NCBI GenBank assembly: GCA_009763385.1 | Contig: VDCT01000089.1 | Coordinates: 1-64,000, forward strand | Reading direction: 5' to 3' | DNA length: 64,000 bases | DNA from: Coix lacryma-jobi var. lacryma-jobi | Taxonomy: Eukaryota > Streptophyta > Magnoliopsida > Poales > Poaceae | Shown: one piece after another, positions 46,961 to 58,568 of the stretch | Layout: every line of letters starts with the position of its first letter | Numbering within the stretch: the first letter of the stretch is position 1 | Made by a program: the position numbers and the translations under genes | The notes under the pieces: generated by a model | Databases searched by the model: none | The model's input: the letters and a program-made list of their open reading frames with translations, nothing else | What the model was told of the DNA's origin: nothing

Positions 46961-47993
46961 CCTAATAGGCAACAAGACTGAATGCAACAAAACAAGAACC
47001 ATATCTTGAGGCCAACAACATTATTTAGGATCAACGACAGTTAAACCTTAATTAGGCATTTCATTTATGTACTAGGCTTAAGTCCATATATAGCTTGAGG
47101 CCGCAACATTATTTGGGCTCAAGTAAAAAAATATTCTAAATAGATAATGGTTGCACTATATAGCCTCTAGCAATGACAAGAAATGTGTCAATATAGCCAT
47201 CAACCAGCACTATGCACGGTATGTATGAGATTGAATGGTAGAGGGGTATAGGCTACAGTCCATATATCAAAGTTGTGGTATCTACTATAAGCAAGGCACC
47301 AGTTTACAATTGCTAATGGTGACCACCTACATCGATAAAATATTGATGGACTATTAGATTTGTAGTATGACACGTGAGTGAAAATGAGCTTGAACTATAT
47401 GTTAAGATGTGCTAGGATTGAACATCATGGTATACATGTATAGTTTGAGCATACCACTTATGGAGTTATGAGTAGATATAACATAATGTTCATGTTACTT
47501 GATTCATCTTCCTACTATCTCAGAGATTTTATACTGGTGAAATTGTCATATTGAAGACCATGTCAATCTCCTAATGAATTTATATTTGGGATCTAAGAGA
47601 ATACATATCTACGTACTAATACTGACATAGCATCGTTTTCCCTTTCACAGTTCTGAATAGGTAGGTTCCATTCTCGTATATGATGCAATAACCCTTGATC
47701 CCCTCTGTCGCATTTCCTTGGGTCTTAATAATGTCGGTACACATAGTAGGGAAATATACTATGCTTCATAATGTGGGTGGTGTAGTTGTGTCTTTCAATT
47801 CTAAAATTTGTCATGAGAAAACTGACTCTAATTAATCTTGTGTGTGTTTTATTTTTAAGAGACTTTATTTAATTATTTACCTTCTCACATTGTAAAAACA
47901 TAGGAGAGGAATGCAATACCATCAAGAACTAGAAACATACTCTGCGGTTGCTGCAGAGATCATCATGAATTGTGTGATATAGTTGTAAAAACT
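46961..47993. other. Spacer between gypsy and copia elements; contains duplicated segment
   Basis: About 47485-47780 is homologous to 30770-30895 plus 31153-31310. No gene. The last five bases (ATAGT) are the left TSD of the copia element. Confidence 0.6.
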
Positions 47994-48168
47994 AGGAATG
48001 TAATGACGCGAATGAATCACTGTATTTCCATTGATCATTGTGTTACATATATATATACATGTGGGTAGTAGCAACTGCTACCACCGATAGAGATCGAGAG
48101 AGCGGGAGCGGTTCCACTCCGTGAGAGTACGAGCGGTTCTTCTCAGATGAGATCAACCGACTCATACA
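47994..48168 (-). repeat. Copia 3' LTR (left)
   Basis: 175 bp, starting TGTAAAAACTAGGAATG on the plus strand. It matches 55805-56036 except for a much shorter (TA)n tract. Confidence 0.92.
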
Positions 48169-48178
48169 CTCCCCCTTT
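48169..48178 (-). other. Copia polypurine tract
   Basis: AAAGGGGGAG on the minus strand, abutting the 3' LTR start TGTATGAGTC. Confidence 0.8.
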
Positions 48179-48279
48179 GATCGAATCCATCCTTGAGATC
48201 AATGAATAGTATTAATCCTCCAAAAAGTCCTGTAGGATAAAAACGAGGAGAAATACTTTGATAGATATGCTGTTAAAAA

Positions 48280-48960
48280 CTCCTTTAAAAACCCAGTGGG
48301 AAAAAATAAGGAGAAAGTTGATTCAGCATATATGATTATTGCCCATGGTTTTAAATAGCCCGCTATTTTTGCCGCTATAGCCCGAAATAGCTTGAAAAAA
48401 ATTGTGCCGCTATATGCGTTCATGCACAATTCTTCCGCTATTTTGCCGCTAAAGTCCGCTAATTACAGTTTATAAAACGCTAAACACTTTAGCTTTAGCT
48501 CGCTATTTAAAACCATGTTATTGCCTCATTGTAAACTCATATGAGAAAACCTTTATAGGAGAAAACTCATAGATAGTTTAGAGGACAATATATATGTCAT
48601 TGGTATCTCCTTAAAAACCCCTGTGGGAAAAATAGAATATACGACATATATGTTGATTATTGTCTCATTGTAAACCTATACGGGAAACCTTGGAAGGAAA
48701 AAAACTCGTAACCAAGTTTAGAGAACATAAATATGATCTGATGGTCATAATTAGAATTATATGTCTTGATGATTCCTCGCAAAAACTCTGTGGAGGAAAT
48801 AGAAGATATGACATAGGTTATGTCTTAGATATCCCATACAAAAACCCCGGTGGGGAAAATAAGAGATATGACATATGATTTGTATTGATATTGCCTCATT
48901 AAAAACCTTCTATGAGAAACCTGTGTGAGGAAAAACTCATAGAGGAAAAGAGTACAATAT
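48280..48960. repeat. Degenerate ~120-190-bp direct repeats at the copia 3' end
   Basis: Recurring words TTAAAAACCC..GTGGGAAAAAATA, TTGCCTCATT(G/A)(T/A)AAA and GGAAAAA(C)ACTCATAG occur at about 48275, 48525, 48605, 48655, 48780, 48840 and 48890. Between pol and LTR, non-coding. Confidence 0.6.
48344..48517. mobile_element. hAT-like MITE with 8-bp TSD, nested in the copia element
   Basis: Termini CATGGTTTTAAATAGC and GCTATTTAAAACCATG are perfect 16-bp inverted repeats. Flanking 8-bp duplications TTATTGCC lie at 48336-48343 and 48518-48525. 174 bp, interior rich in GCCGCTAT words. An 8-bp TSD with CA..TG ends points to hAT. Confidence 0.9.
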
Positions 48961-48999
48961 GATGTTTTGAACAAGTTCTAGTTTCAAGAGGAGTCTCCC

Positions 49000-51900
49000 C
49001 CTGAACCTTGCAATTCTCAAAGTCATCGCATACCAAACTCAACAACACATCGTGAAATGTGAAAATTGGTAGGGACTTTGTGAATAAATCTTGTGGATCA
49101 CATGATTCAGTTTACAAGGTGTTTATCTCCTCACTTTCGTGAGAATAAAACATTACTAGAAGGCAATATAGTGATATTGCTCTTATGTAACTTGTTGACA
49201 TCCAAGCAACACAAGTTGCATTATCTTTGAAGATAATGGCTGGTGATTCGATAGAATCAAAGTGATCATTCAATGAAGTTATACATGTTCATGTAATACT
49301 TCAGAACGAGGAGTGGAAGTAGTCACTAGAGTCGAGTTTAATGGTCTCTATGAGAACTTTACCACTAACATCAGCATATGATCTGGCATTCTAGGGATTA
49401 AATAGCCAGTACTTTCATACTCCAAATGATCATATCTTAATTTACATAATGATAAATCAAGATGCTTTGTGCCATATAGATATCTGTGGATATCCTCATT
49501 AACTCCCACCTTTCGGTGTATAGAAGTTGCGCTATTTCGAGCTATAGCAAGTATCTGCAAATGCAATATCAGGCCTGTTGCGATATGCAAAATACATAAG
49601 CGCTTTGATGGCACTAAGGTTATCATCCCGGGGTCAGAATGGATATTGATCCATATTTAGGGATTGAATGATCATCAGTGTTGGTAGTATGATTGTCCAA
49701 TATTATTTGGATATTGGTATACAATATCAATTGAATATTGGAAGACTGATGTTTACTTAAGATATAGACTTAAGCATAATTTGGTATTAACCAAATTTCT
49801 CATCTCAAATTCTGTCTTGTACAATGACTTCCTGTTTTGATATGTTCATATGAGATGTATAAAATCCAATTGGGATTTCATTATGAACACACAGGTGTAA
49901 TCATCTTAATGGGAGATATCCTTCTGTGGAAGGAACTCACCTAGTCAGTTGTACCACAACAACTTAACTATTTCAAGTCATGAAGTGACTTGATTTATAC
50001 ACAATGTATGTTGCGATTTATGTTTTGATTCAGAATATAAAGTCCATTGGGACTTATAATCCAAATCTATCCAAATCAATTTTGATCTGCCAATTATCGG
50101 TATAGGAACTTAATTTCCACACATACCAATGGGTATGTTATGCTAGGTCTCTGCGTGAAACCATGTGCTACAAGCTCTCACTATTTCACCACCTTATGGA
50201 TTTGGAAAATCCATAATGCTTCCATAGGGAATGCATTGTGAGGAGAAATCATTAAGAATGTAATGACTTCTCACCTTTGAGTGAAAGCATATCTCCTTAA
50301 TTGCCACATGTGATTGACCCAATATGAGTGTGTGAACACTCTGCCTAGGACTTGTGGTCTGGATCCAGATAAGGTATATGGCAACTTTGAGGAGTATGTC
50401 GACAAGTTGTAGTCTTTTGAATGATTGATTCAATGGAACCAATTTAAGCATGTGGAAATGTTTACCCTTTGAACTCTATGTCATTTCCCATAATAACAGA
50501 GTTAGGGTGTTCCAATGACCCAGCGCCTAAAGTTGTGCACAAGTTGTGCTGAGCTTTTGGATGTGTAACATCCAAAATAGGCTGTGGATAGTAAATATCC
50601 ATAATGTGTCTATCAACTTGATGTTGATGTGCATTGTACTGTCTTGGAGAATGCTCTCCCCCTAATCCGAGAATGCTTGCAAGAAGCTATATTCCCATGT
50701 GGCCATACTACTTCCCCTTTTATCAAGATTCGGGGAGTTGAGTGGTTTTTGTTAGGACTCCACTCTTTTTGGCACACTGAACGGGAATCGGATTGGGGGT
50801 GACAACATTATGACAAGTAAATGCATTTGGCAGACTATTTGCAATGTGTTGCAAATATAAGATATTCTGAACTGCTAGTTCAGATTCTTTAGTACGTGGA
50901 TATGAGGATCGAACATTAGTAATGATATTCTCTTTTTGATTCCTGACATTCCATGTGTGGTAACTGTCTCCCCCTAATGCCTGGAATCTTCCTCAAAGAT
51001 ATACTCAGCATACAGGCATTAAATGAATCCCTATTTAGAGATCTGAGGGATTATTGAATGACGGATAATAGTACCTTATGGTGATCTCTAAAATGCCATA
51101 GATGTACGCTGCGGTGGTGATATTGGTACGTGCAAAACGTTACCGATTCGCAGATGGGAAATATCTTGACTACTAGGTCAAATTGCCACGTACGAACTGC
51201 AACGGAGGGAGCCGTGTATGTTTGCAGTGTTATGAATTGGATTGACTATGCGTTGTGTAAATCCGCATGTCACCAACTAGATGTTGGTAAATTACAATTC
51301 TATTTTGGGTCATCAAACAACAAACTTAATTCTTTCACTGAGAGCATTAGTTTGGCCATTATGTATGAGCATAAGATACTTAATGATGTAGTCCTAAGAA
51401 ACAAACAATTCCATTTACATGGATTTGATCCCGCGTCCAGGATCGTTTGCTCTAAATTGAAGAATTTGAGCAATGAGTTTGGTAAATTTATGGTACCTTA
51501 TGAGTAAGGCGCACACTTAGGACAACATTATAGATGCATAGATATGCATTACATAGTATCTTTATGGTCCACATAAAATGGCAAACAGAATCACATATAT
51601 GATCTTGAATTTCTCCAAGAAATTGCGTGACTCATATTGATTTTGTGACCAATAGAACTGATAATAATTTTCTCATCATTCTAAATGTAGAATGATCCAG
51701 GATAAATATGCCCAGTCTTGATGTAATCAAGAGAGAAAATTATTTTGTACGCAACAAGTAATATGAGATTGATGTATGTATAATACACCCCAGTTGATGT
51801 GGAAGGAATATACACAATTATAGTTTTCCATATATGTTGCATCTAAGGCGAGTGAAGAATTTCATCATCGCTCATTAGTAGTGGACTTCCGTTTGGAAAC

Positions 51901-52840
51901 CATGCAACTTAATACATGAAAAATATCATATGGTATTTATAGAATCAGGATACATAGATGCATTCACGATTAATTTGAATACCCATGGCGAGATTGTAAT
52001 CTCTCATAATTGTGTTAGCGGTACGATAGTCCACTAAACAAAATTCCTTGCACCTGGTTGAATCCCATATGATTCTATATAGAGTTTGGCAATATTCAGG
52101 TATGAATTTGCACTCATATAGAATATATATACCATGTATAAGATACATGATATTTGAGGAAATGGACAACATACTACATGTGGTAGTATGACATTAGGCT
52201 AATAATATATCCAATGAAAATATGGAGGTATTTTGCAAGCGTTTGCTTGTTGAAATGAACTCCAAATTGTTCCAAAGAACTCGCTTGCCTCTAATGAGTT
52301 GGAGGTATAGTCGAGCCAAGTATTTGATTTGGCGTTTCTATGTACATGGACTGTATAATCACATTTTTGTGAAAAATGTGAGACTTGTCACACAAGATCA
52401 CTTTTCTAAATGAAAAATGGTATTGCGTTCATGAGAATCCATTATGTTGCATTGCCATGGATCAACGATCTTTGATAAATGAATGATTGAACAATCATTT
52501 ATAATTGGCAATGTTACATCCTTAGTTGAAATCTCAATGAGAGATTTGTAAAAGGTAGATGGATCTCACTCATTGAACATTCAGATTTGAAAAAAAAATC
52601 CAAGTGCATGAGTTGCATATAAAATGCATCAACGCAAAGTGTGTCAATATCCAGAATAGATTGAGCATTTGGTTGGGTTTGAGAGCAGACATAGCTGTGA
52701 TGCCATATGCCCCAATGATATCGTTGATATCTTAATGCTCATGGTATGAAAATAAATTTCATCCAATGCGAGGTTGAAAAAAAATTTCGAACTGGAAATA
52801 TTAGCCATGTCCAACATGAGTTGACCATGTATCAATTTAC
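49000..52840 (-). pseudogene. Copia gag-pol remnant
   Basis: Minus-strand reading. Gag start region near 52835-52700 (ANISSSKF ... LALDE ... MSIKI ... SLGHM), similar to the opening of grass copia gags. Integrase core near 51490-51350 (KFTKLIAQILQFRAND then IKSM and ELFVS with stops between). A 3'-pol block near 49580-49400 (ARNSATSIHRKVGVNEDI, then HRYLYGTKHLDL), matching the copia RT/RNase H boundary. A short stretch near 50390-50310 (VDILLKVAIYLIW) is also pol-like. Many stops and frame shifts, so it is non-functional. The plus-strand ORF at 51130-51507 is antisense to integrase and not a gene. Confidence 0.75.
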
Positions 52841-53599
52841 TTGATAGTAAACTGTATAGCAATAAAGGCAAAATTTTGGGTTCAAGGTGATACTTGATTA
52901 TAGACTGACCATTCTATAAAGAACAGGCGACAAGATCGCTGCTAATGTTTTGGATTCTATTCCTGTGGGAATAGATGATGTAAAATCTTTGCCAAAACAT
53001 AGACTCTGTATGTGATAGAAAGGAGTCACCCAAAATAATGCACTATAAATTGCTATTTATTTAAGTAAATTATTACTTAAATAACTTCAGATTCAAGATG
53101 TGTCTTGAATTGGCATATGCAAATATTGTGAATTCAAGATGAATCCTGAATCACTTGTAGTGTTTACCTCATATTGGTTAGGTGATAGAGAATCACTACT
53201 AACATCATTGCGTACAATAATCATTGCCAAGAAATAGTCTCAAATCATTATGTATTAGCATGTTGGCACATTGAAGGTGCAAACCAAATTGGTGACCTTG
53301 TAGTAGGGGAGCATAGTCTGCAAATATGTCTATATGCAGTAGATGTCATCCCACTACTTGTGCATTGCTAATAATAATATAGGTTGATCACACTTTGAAG
53401 GTAGTCAAATGTTATGAACATGACATAGACCTTATTGGGTGATTCAACTCAAAGGTAGTCACCGTGTTCATATAAACACGGTGTAGACCGCAGATGGTGA
53501 GACCATTGCTTAAAAGTAAACACCATTAACGGTGTAAACCTTATGCGATTCATATTTAGATTAGATACGCACATGCAGATAATCACTATGTGATGACAT

Positions 53600-54345
53600 A
53601 GTGTAGATCCTGCAGTAGTATTGAGATACTAGCTTGTGCATAGTCAATCTAAGAGATGAATTTTGGCAATCACCTGTAGGTGTAGACCTCTTTGTAGTTC
53701 ATATTCAAAGTTGGGTACGTGCACGAAGGATGAAAAATCCCATGGTAGTACTGCGGTACACCTTGTGCATGACCAGTTTTTGAAAAATGAACAAAAGTTG
53801 TCACCGTGAATGTGAAAGTCATTTGTTCTAAAATACGATATTGGTACACAAGTTAAGGATTCACTATGTGTAGCACAGTGTAGATCTCATACCAGTACTA
53901 TAGTACTACCTTGTGTATTACCAATATGCAAATTTTAGAATATTATACACAAATAATGAGGTAATCACATAAGTATTTGCATGAATATAAGTGGAAGCTA
54001 TTGTGCCTACATAAGTAGGGCCAAGATTTGTTAAAAATCTTTGGCAAAGTTGAACAAGCAAATGCAAAATGCAAATAATCAAGGTAAACTTGAATAAGAG
54101 GGATATTCTCATGTTGAATAACATTGTTAATCACCTGATGGTGTTAACTTTGGACTCATTTTTCAACATTAGGTACGCATGTTGAGGATAAAATCCCACA
54201 GTAGTACTATGGTACTACCTTGTATATGGCCAATGTGAAAAAGAACCATGGTAATCACTCAAGTGTCCCTTGTATAATTTATTTATCAAATTGGGTACGC
54301 ACGTTGAGGATAAAAATCCCGCAGTAGTACTATGGTACTACCTTG
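53600..54345. repeat. Palindromic repeat array in the copia leader
   Basis: The near-palindrome GTAGTACTATGGTACTAC (exact at 54201-54218 and 54324-54341) recurs in variant form at about 53613, 53744 and 53893. It is usually preceded by GGTACGCA(C/T)GTTGAGGATAAAAATCCC and followed by CTTGTGTATGGCCAA. Units are about 120-160 bp with gaps. No coding sense on either strand. Confidence 0.7.
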
Positions 54346-54659
54346 TGTATGGCCAACTTAAAACAAATAAAGGTAGGCACTCCAAAGTGTAGACCAAATG
54401 ATTTAAAAATTTGAGTTATTCCAACTTGAGAGAAAATCAACCTTAAAGCATTTGCAGCATTTGCAGAGGGTACATATTATGATGCAATATTTTTGAAGAC
54501 CGGTGGCCTAAAAAAAATTATTTACATAGCATCATAAAGTATTATTTACATGAAGTAAATAATAGTATACCGTGGATATGTTAAAATCTGAGGATTAAAA
54601 CATAAATCTGGAATACATTAATAATCCATTTGGACTATTAAAATTCACAGTAAATGAGG

Positions 54660-55804
54660 GGGATTTTGTGCAAAAGTGCACAACCTTATCCTCATCCTCC
54701 ACCGACGGTTCCTCGCGCGGGGAGAGAAAAAAGAAATCACGGGCCTAATGGCCATGAGAATGCCGCCGCCGCCTCAGGGCATGGGCAGGTCGCTCGCCGC
54801 CCTGCCAGACGAAGCCGGCCGCCGCCGGGGCGGCCGCCAGCCGAAGCCGCCCGCCGGGGCGCAGGCGCTGCCGAGCGCCAGGCCAAGGCGCCTGTCGTCG
54901 CCCAGTCAAGCCGGGGCCGCTCGACCGCTAGTGGCCGGCGAGCCGCGCGCCGCCCGCTGAGGCTACTGGGCGCAGCCGAACTCGGGCGTAGAGCGCCCTC
55001 CACCGGAGCATGGCCGGGCGAGCCGCTGGCCGCTTGGTGGCTGGTCACGGAGCCAAGCCGCCGGCTGCCTGGGCCGCCTCCGCCGGGGCGCTCCGGCCTC
55101 CTGGCCGCTGGCCGGGTTGGCGCGGGCGAGGAGGGCAGTCGTGGCGGCCGTCGGCGCAAGGCCGTGGGAAGCCATCCACCGCTGCGAAGGTCCGGCCAGC
55201 CGTCCGCCAGGAGCAGGCTGGCGCAGGCACGGCAGTTCGCGAAACCGGCCGCAACGCAGGGTTACTCAAGCCATGGCAAGGCCGCAGACCATGCACGCAT
55301 ACAATGCGATGTCGAGAAGCGAAGTTAATCTGGCGAACACAATTAACAGGTTCGTTCGTACCTTCTGCTTCAATATGATGGTGAGATTATGCAAATAGAG
55401 ACCACAAGACAACCATAGCCATAGTTGTCCTCGTCGTTCTTCGTTCTTGTTCTGACGAATCCCAGGTATTTGCATCTTCTCTTTTGTAACATCTGCTTCT
55501 TCTTCGAACGATCGATGAAGAAATCTGATACTTCCCATGGAAAGCAACGACCAGAGAATGGAAACTGCTGCAGGCCCGGACGGATCTCCAGTCCACGCAC
55601 GGTTCGGCTGAGAGGGCAACGACGAAGACGAACAAGACAAGACGCGAATCGCTTCGAGATGCCTGACGTGCTGCGGCGGCCGGATGCCGGAGATGCGGCT
55701 GATGGCGAAATGGACGTGCGGCGGCGATGGCGCCTGGCGTGGCGTGGCGCGGGCGCTGACGAAGTGCAGAACTCAGCGGTAGAAGAGACAGCGTGCTGAT
55801 AACG
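54660..55804 (-). other. Copia 5' leader with GC-rich insert-like block
   Basis: The part next to the 5' LTR (about 55400-55804) is ordinary mixed sequence. 54750-55260 is very GC-rich (GGCCGCC-type words on both strands), unlike the AT-rich element around it. Long open frames on both strands reflect composition, with no domain. It may be captured host sequence. Confidence 0.5.
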
Positions 55805-55862
55805 TGTAAAAACTAGGAATGTAATGACGCGAATGAATCACTGTATTTCCCTTGATCATTGT

Positions 55863-55924
<62 letters not shown>

Positions 55925-56036
55925 CATGTGGGTAGTAGCAACTGCTACCACCGATAGAGATCGAGAGAGCGGGAGCGGGTCCACTCCGTGAGAGTACGAG
56001 CGGTTCTTCTCAGATGAGATCAACCGACTCATAACA
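55805..56036 (-). repeat. Copia 5' LTR (right)
   Basis: 232 bp. It differs from the left LTR mainly by a (TA)n expansion at about 55868-55923 (about 56 bp against about 14 bp on the left). Confidence 0.92.
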
Positions 56037-56202
56037 ATAGTGACATGGACAAATAAATACATGTTAATGGATCAGGTGGCTTGCTGACTTGGATATCTTG
56101 CATGAATAGAAATGTATCATAATTGCATGCGCTAATGGCTACTGATGTGGAGGCTTCCATGTCGAGTTGACTTCTAGTGGGGTTAGAAGATATAGATGTA
56201 GA

Positions 56203-56439
56203 TGACGTTTTGGACATCAACACGGTCTCTAAAGTATAACTTTGACTCCCTTTATTTTAAAAAATATTAATCAAAAAGTGATATATGTACATTTTTATGA
56301 AAATGTTTTACAAGACAAATCCATTCATATGATTTTTATATTTTTAAACTCAACAGCTTAAAAGTTACTCATGATTTATATTTCCAATGTTTGATCGAAA
56401 CCATGTCCAAAACGTCATTTATTTCCTATATGGAGGGAG
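56203..56439. mobile_element. Stowaway MITE, left end truncated
   Basis: The interior closely follows the MITE at 30896-31152 (ACGGTCTCTAAAGTATAACTTTGAC, TTTAAAAGTTACTCATGATTTA). The right terminus CTATATGGAGGGAG|TA is intact. The left ~20 terminal bases are missing, the copy starting at GACGTTTTGGACATC. A (GTAGAT)n microsatellite follows at 56440-56468. Confidence 0.75.
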
Positions 56440-56468
56440 TAGATGTAGATGTAGATGTAGATGTAGAT

Positions 56469-58568
56469 ATGCTCCTAGATGAGTTTTCCCTCAAATCAAA
56501 ATAGTAGTGTCCACTTTAATCTGTTGTCAAATTGTCTTGTTGTCAAAGTATATAATATCGAGTCCATTATATCACGTTTCTACTATTCATAGAATTGTAT
56601 TGTGGTTTTCAAAAGTTATGAGGTGTCTAGATGTAACAATTTTATAATTTTGTAAACAGGGTATTACTGAAGTTGTAGTCTCTTCTAGGAGTTCAATTAG
56701 AAATTTCAATCTAAACCTCTTTTTTAAACCATGGTTTTGTATTTAATTATGTTCTCAAAGTACATTATCTTATTACCATATGGTTCATCGAAACGGAGTC
56801 TAACAGGACCTGAAGGAGATGTTGCAGGACACATGGGCAGAAATGGGGAATTGGGCCAGGTTTCGACAGCAAGTTAAGGTCCAGTGGCGAGGCCTTGTTA
56901 GCTTTGAGCGATGGAGGATGGTTGGTTATACAACTCTGGGCCTTGTAGGAAATTTGGGCCAGGTCGTGCTAAATGGGCCTGCTTGTCGGTTAGCCGTCCC
57001 GTTATTATTCCTCTTTTTTCTCGTTTCAACTATGTTTCTGTATATTCTTCTGTGCATTGTCTAGAAGTGAGGAGGTATTGGAATCGTAACCGTGCTCAAC
57101 ACCATACCGGAAACAGCAAACGTCAATCAAGAAACATAAAGCTAAATCAAGGACTCTTGATTTAAATTAACTCGAGTGCCCTCTCAATTTGGAAGGGAAG
57201 GGCATGTTTGAAGAAAATATTGGCGCAAAAGAAAGTTAAATAACTAATTGAATCAAGAGGCCTCCAACTCCAGCGACCTCTTCTTCACCGACAAACATTC
57301 CATAGCATGGAAGGAATCATCTCCAGTACAATTTTGAAATGGGAAGACGAATTTACATTAGGATAGTATATGCTATATAACAAAGCTAAGCACAAAACAT
57401 ATAATAAAAAAAAGAACGAAAATAAGACAAGAATCATTCCAAGCAAATACCAAAATGGTTACAATAAAAGATGCTGTCCCCTGACTATCACAATGCTTAA
57501 CACCACATCGAATTTCCAAATCAAGGTTGTCAAGACGCTCAATACGCAAAGTATATCCACCTGGTGCAAATTCCTCACCTTGTTTTCCAATACGAAATGG
57601 TAGGTAGAACATCAGTTTGTGTAAGACTGTCCTGCAATTCACTGAGTGCTGCCGTCCACAATGTCGGTACTCCAGCAGTAGGACAAGGAAGATCCATCTG
57701 TCTGCTCACTGCTATCTTGAAATTCATGCAGAAGTCATAGCTTTGATAAATCAAAGCTTTGTAATTTTTACATGACAAAAACTAAATCCAATGGTACCAA
57801 GTCAATGAAGTAGTCGCAATTGAGACAAGCATGCAAGCTGATTAATCTACTACCGCTGCACAATGAGATGCACATCACTTCACCAAGGAGCATCTCTTCT
57901 AACCGAAATACTGAATGGTCATACTTGAACAGCTAAAGCCCCAGAGAACATGGAAGATGATAACAGTAACATAATATGCAGTTATGAAAACGAGATGCCC
58001 ACTGCCAACTTAAGACCTGACTATTGCTACAAGGGAAAGAATTTTCGCAAGTATTTCAGTAGAGCGCCTCACTAAGTTGCTAACATTCCTAAGAAAACTG
58101 TTTCGGAAGGAAAGAAAGGTTGCTGTCACCAACTATTCAGAAAGAACACCTGTAAAATACCAACCACCATAAATTGAAAACAATGACCAGAACGCAACCT
58201 TAACAAAACCAAAACAAAATTATGACAGTTTGAGATACTTCATAGCAGATGAGTGATATTCTATGACACACATAACTAAAAGACATTCATATAACAGATG
58301 GTAGTTTACCCAGAGTACCAGTAACAAAGACAAGTAACCAAGTTCAGCCAGGAAAGGCAAGATGGATACTCTTGACCAAACCACATGACAAATTGATGTT
58401 CTTGACCATTATCCGTAGTGATTAGGGAAGGCAAGACTCCATTGCCAACTCCAAGGCCCCGACTCAACTAAGGTCTCAAGAAGAAGAAACTCAGCAGCGA
58501 CTACTGACACAGATGTACCCCACATTCAGACTGAACCTTGACGACGACGCTGGACTTCTTGACCCTCA
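56469..58568. other. Downstream of the zinc-finger gene
   Basis: Part of this (perhaps down to about 57330) may be the gene's 3' UTR, but I cannot define its end. Open frames at 56819, 57370 and 57373 lack recognisable domains. Confidence 0.4.

Larger units (their letters stand above)
47994..56036 (-). mobile_element. Ty1/copia LTR retrotransposon, minus strand, decayed, exact TSD
   Basis: LTRs at 47994-48168 and 55805-56036 start TGT and end ACA on the element's strand. TSD ATAGT at 47989-47993 and 56037-56041. On the minus strand, CGTTATCAGCACGC immediately follows the 5' LTR (55804 downward) as the probable primer-binding region, and AAAGGGGGAG precedes the 3' LTR (48178-48169) as the PPT. 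Gag/integrase/RT remnants lie between about 52840 and 49000. An unusually long leader (about 52850-55804) includes a palindromic repeat array and a GC-rich block. Confidence 0.9.

Noticed and set aside
51130..51507. 125-codon plus-strand ORF
   Set aside because: It is antisense to the decayed copia integrase, whose motifs read on the minus strand at the same place.
54654..55378. Long GC-rich ORFs on both strands
   Set aside because: Both strands are open because of composition. No domain, inside a copia leader.
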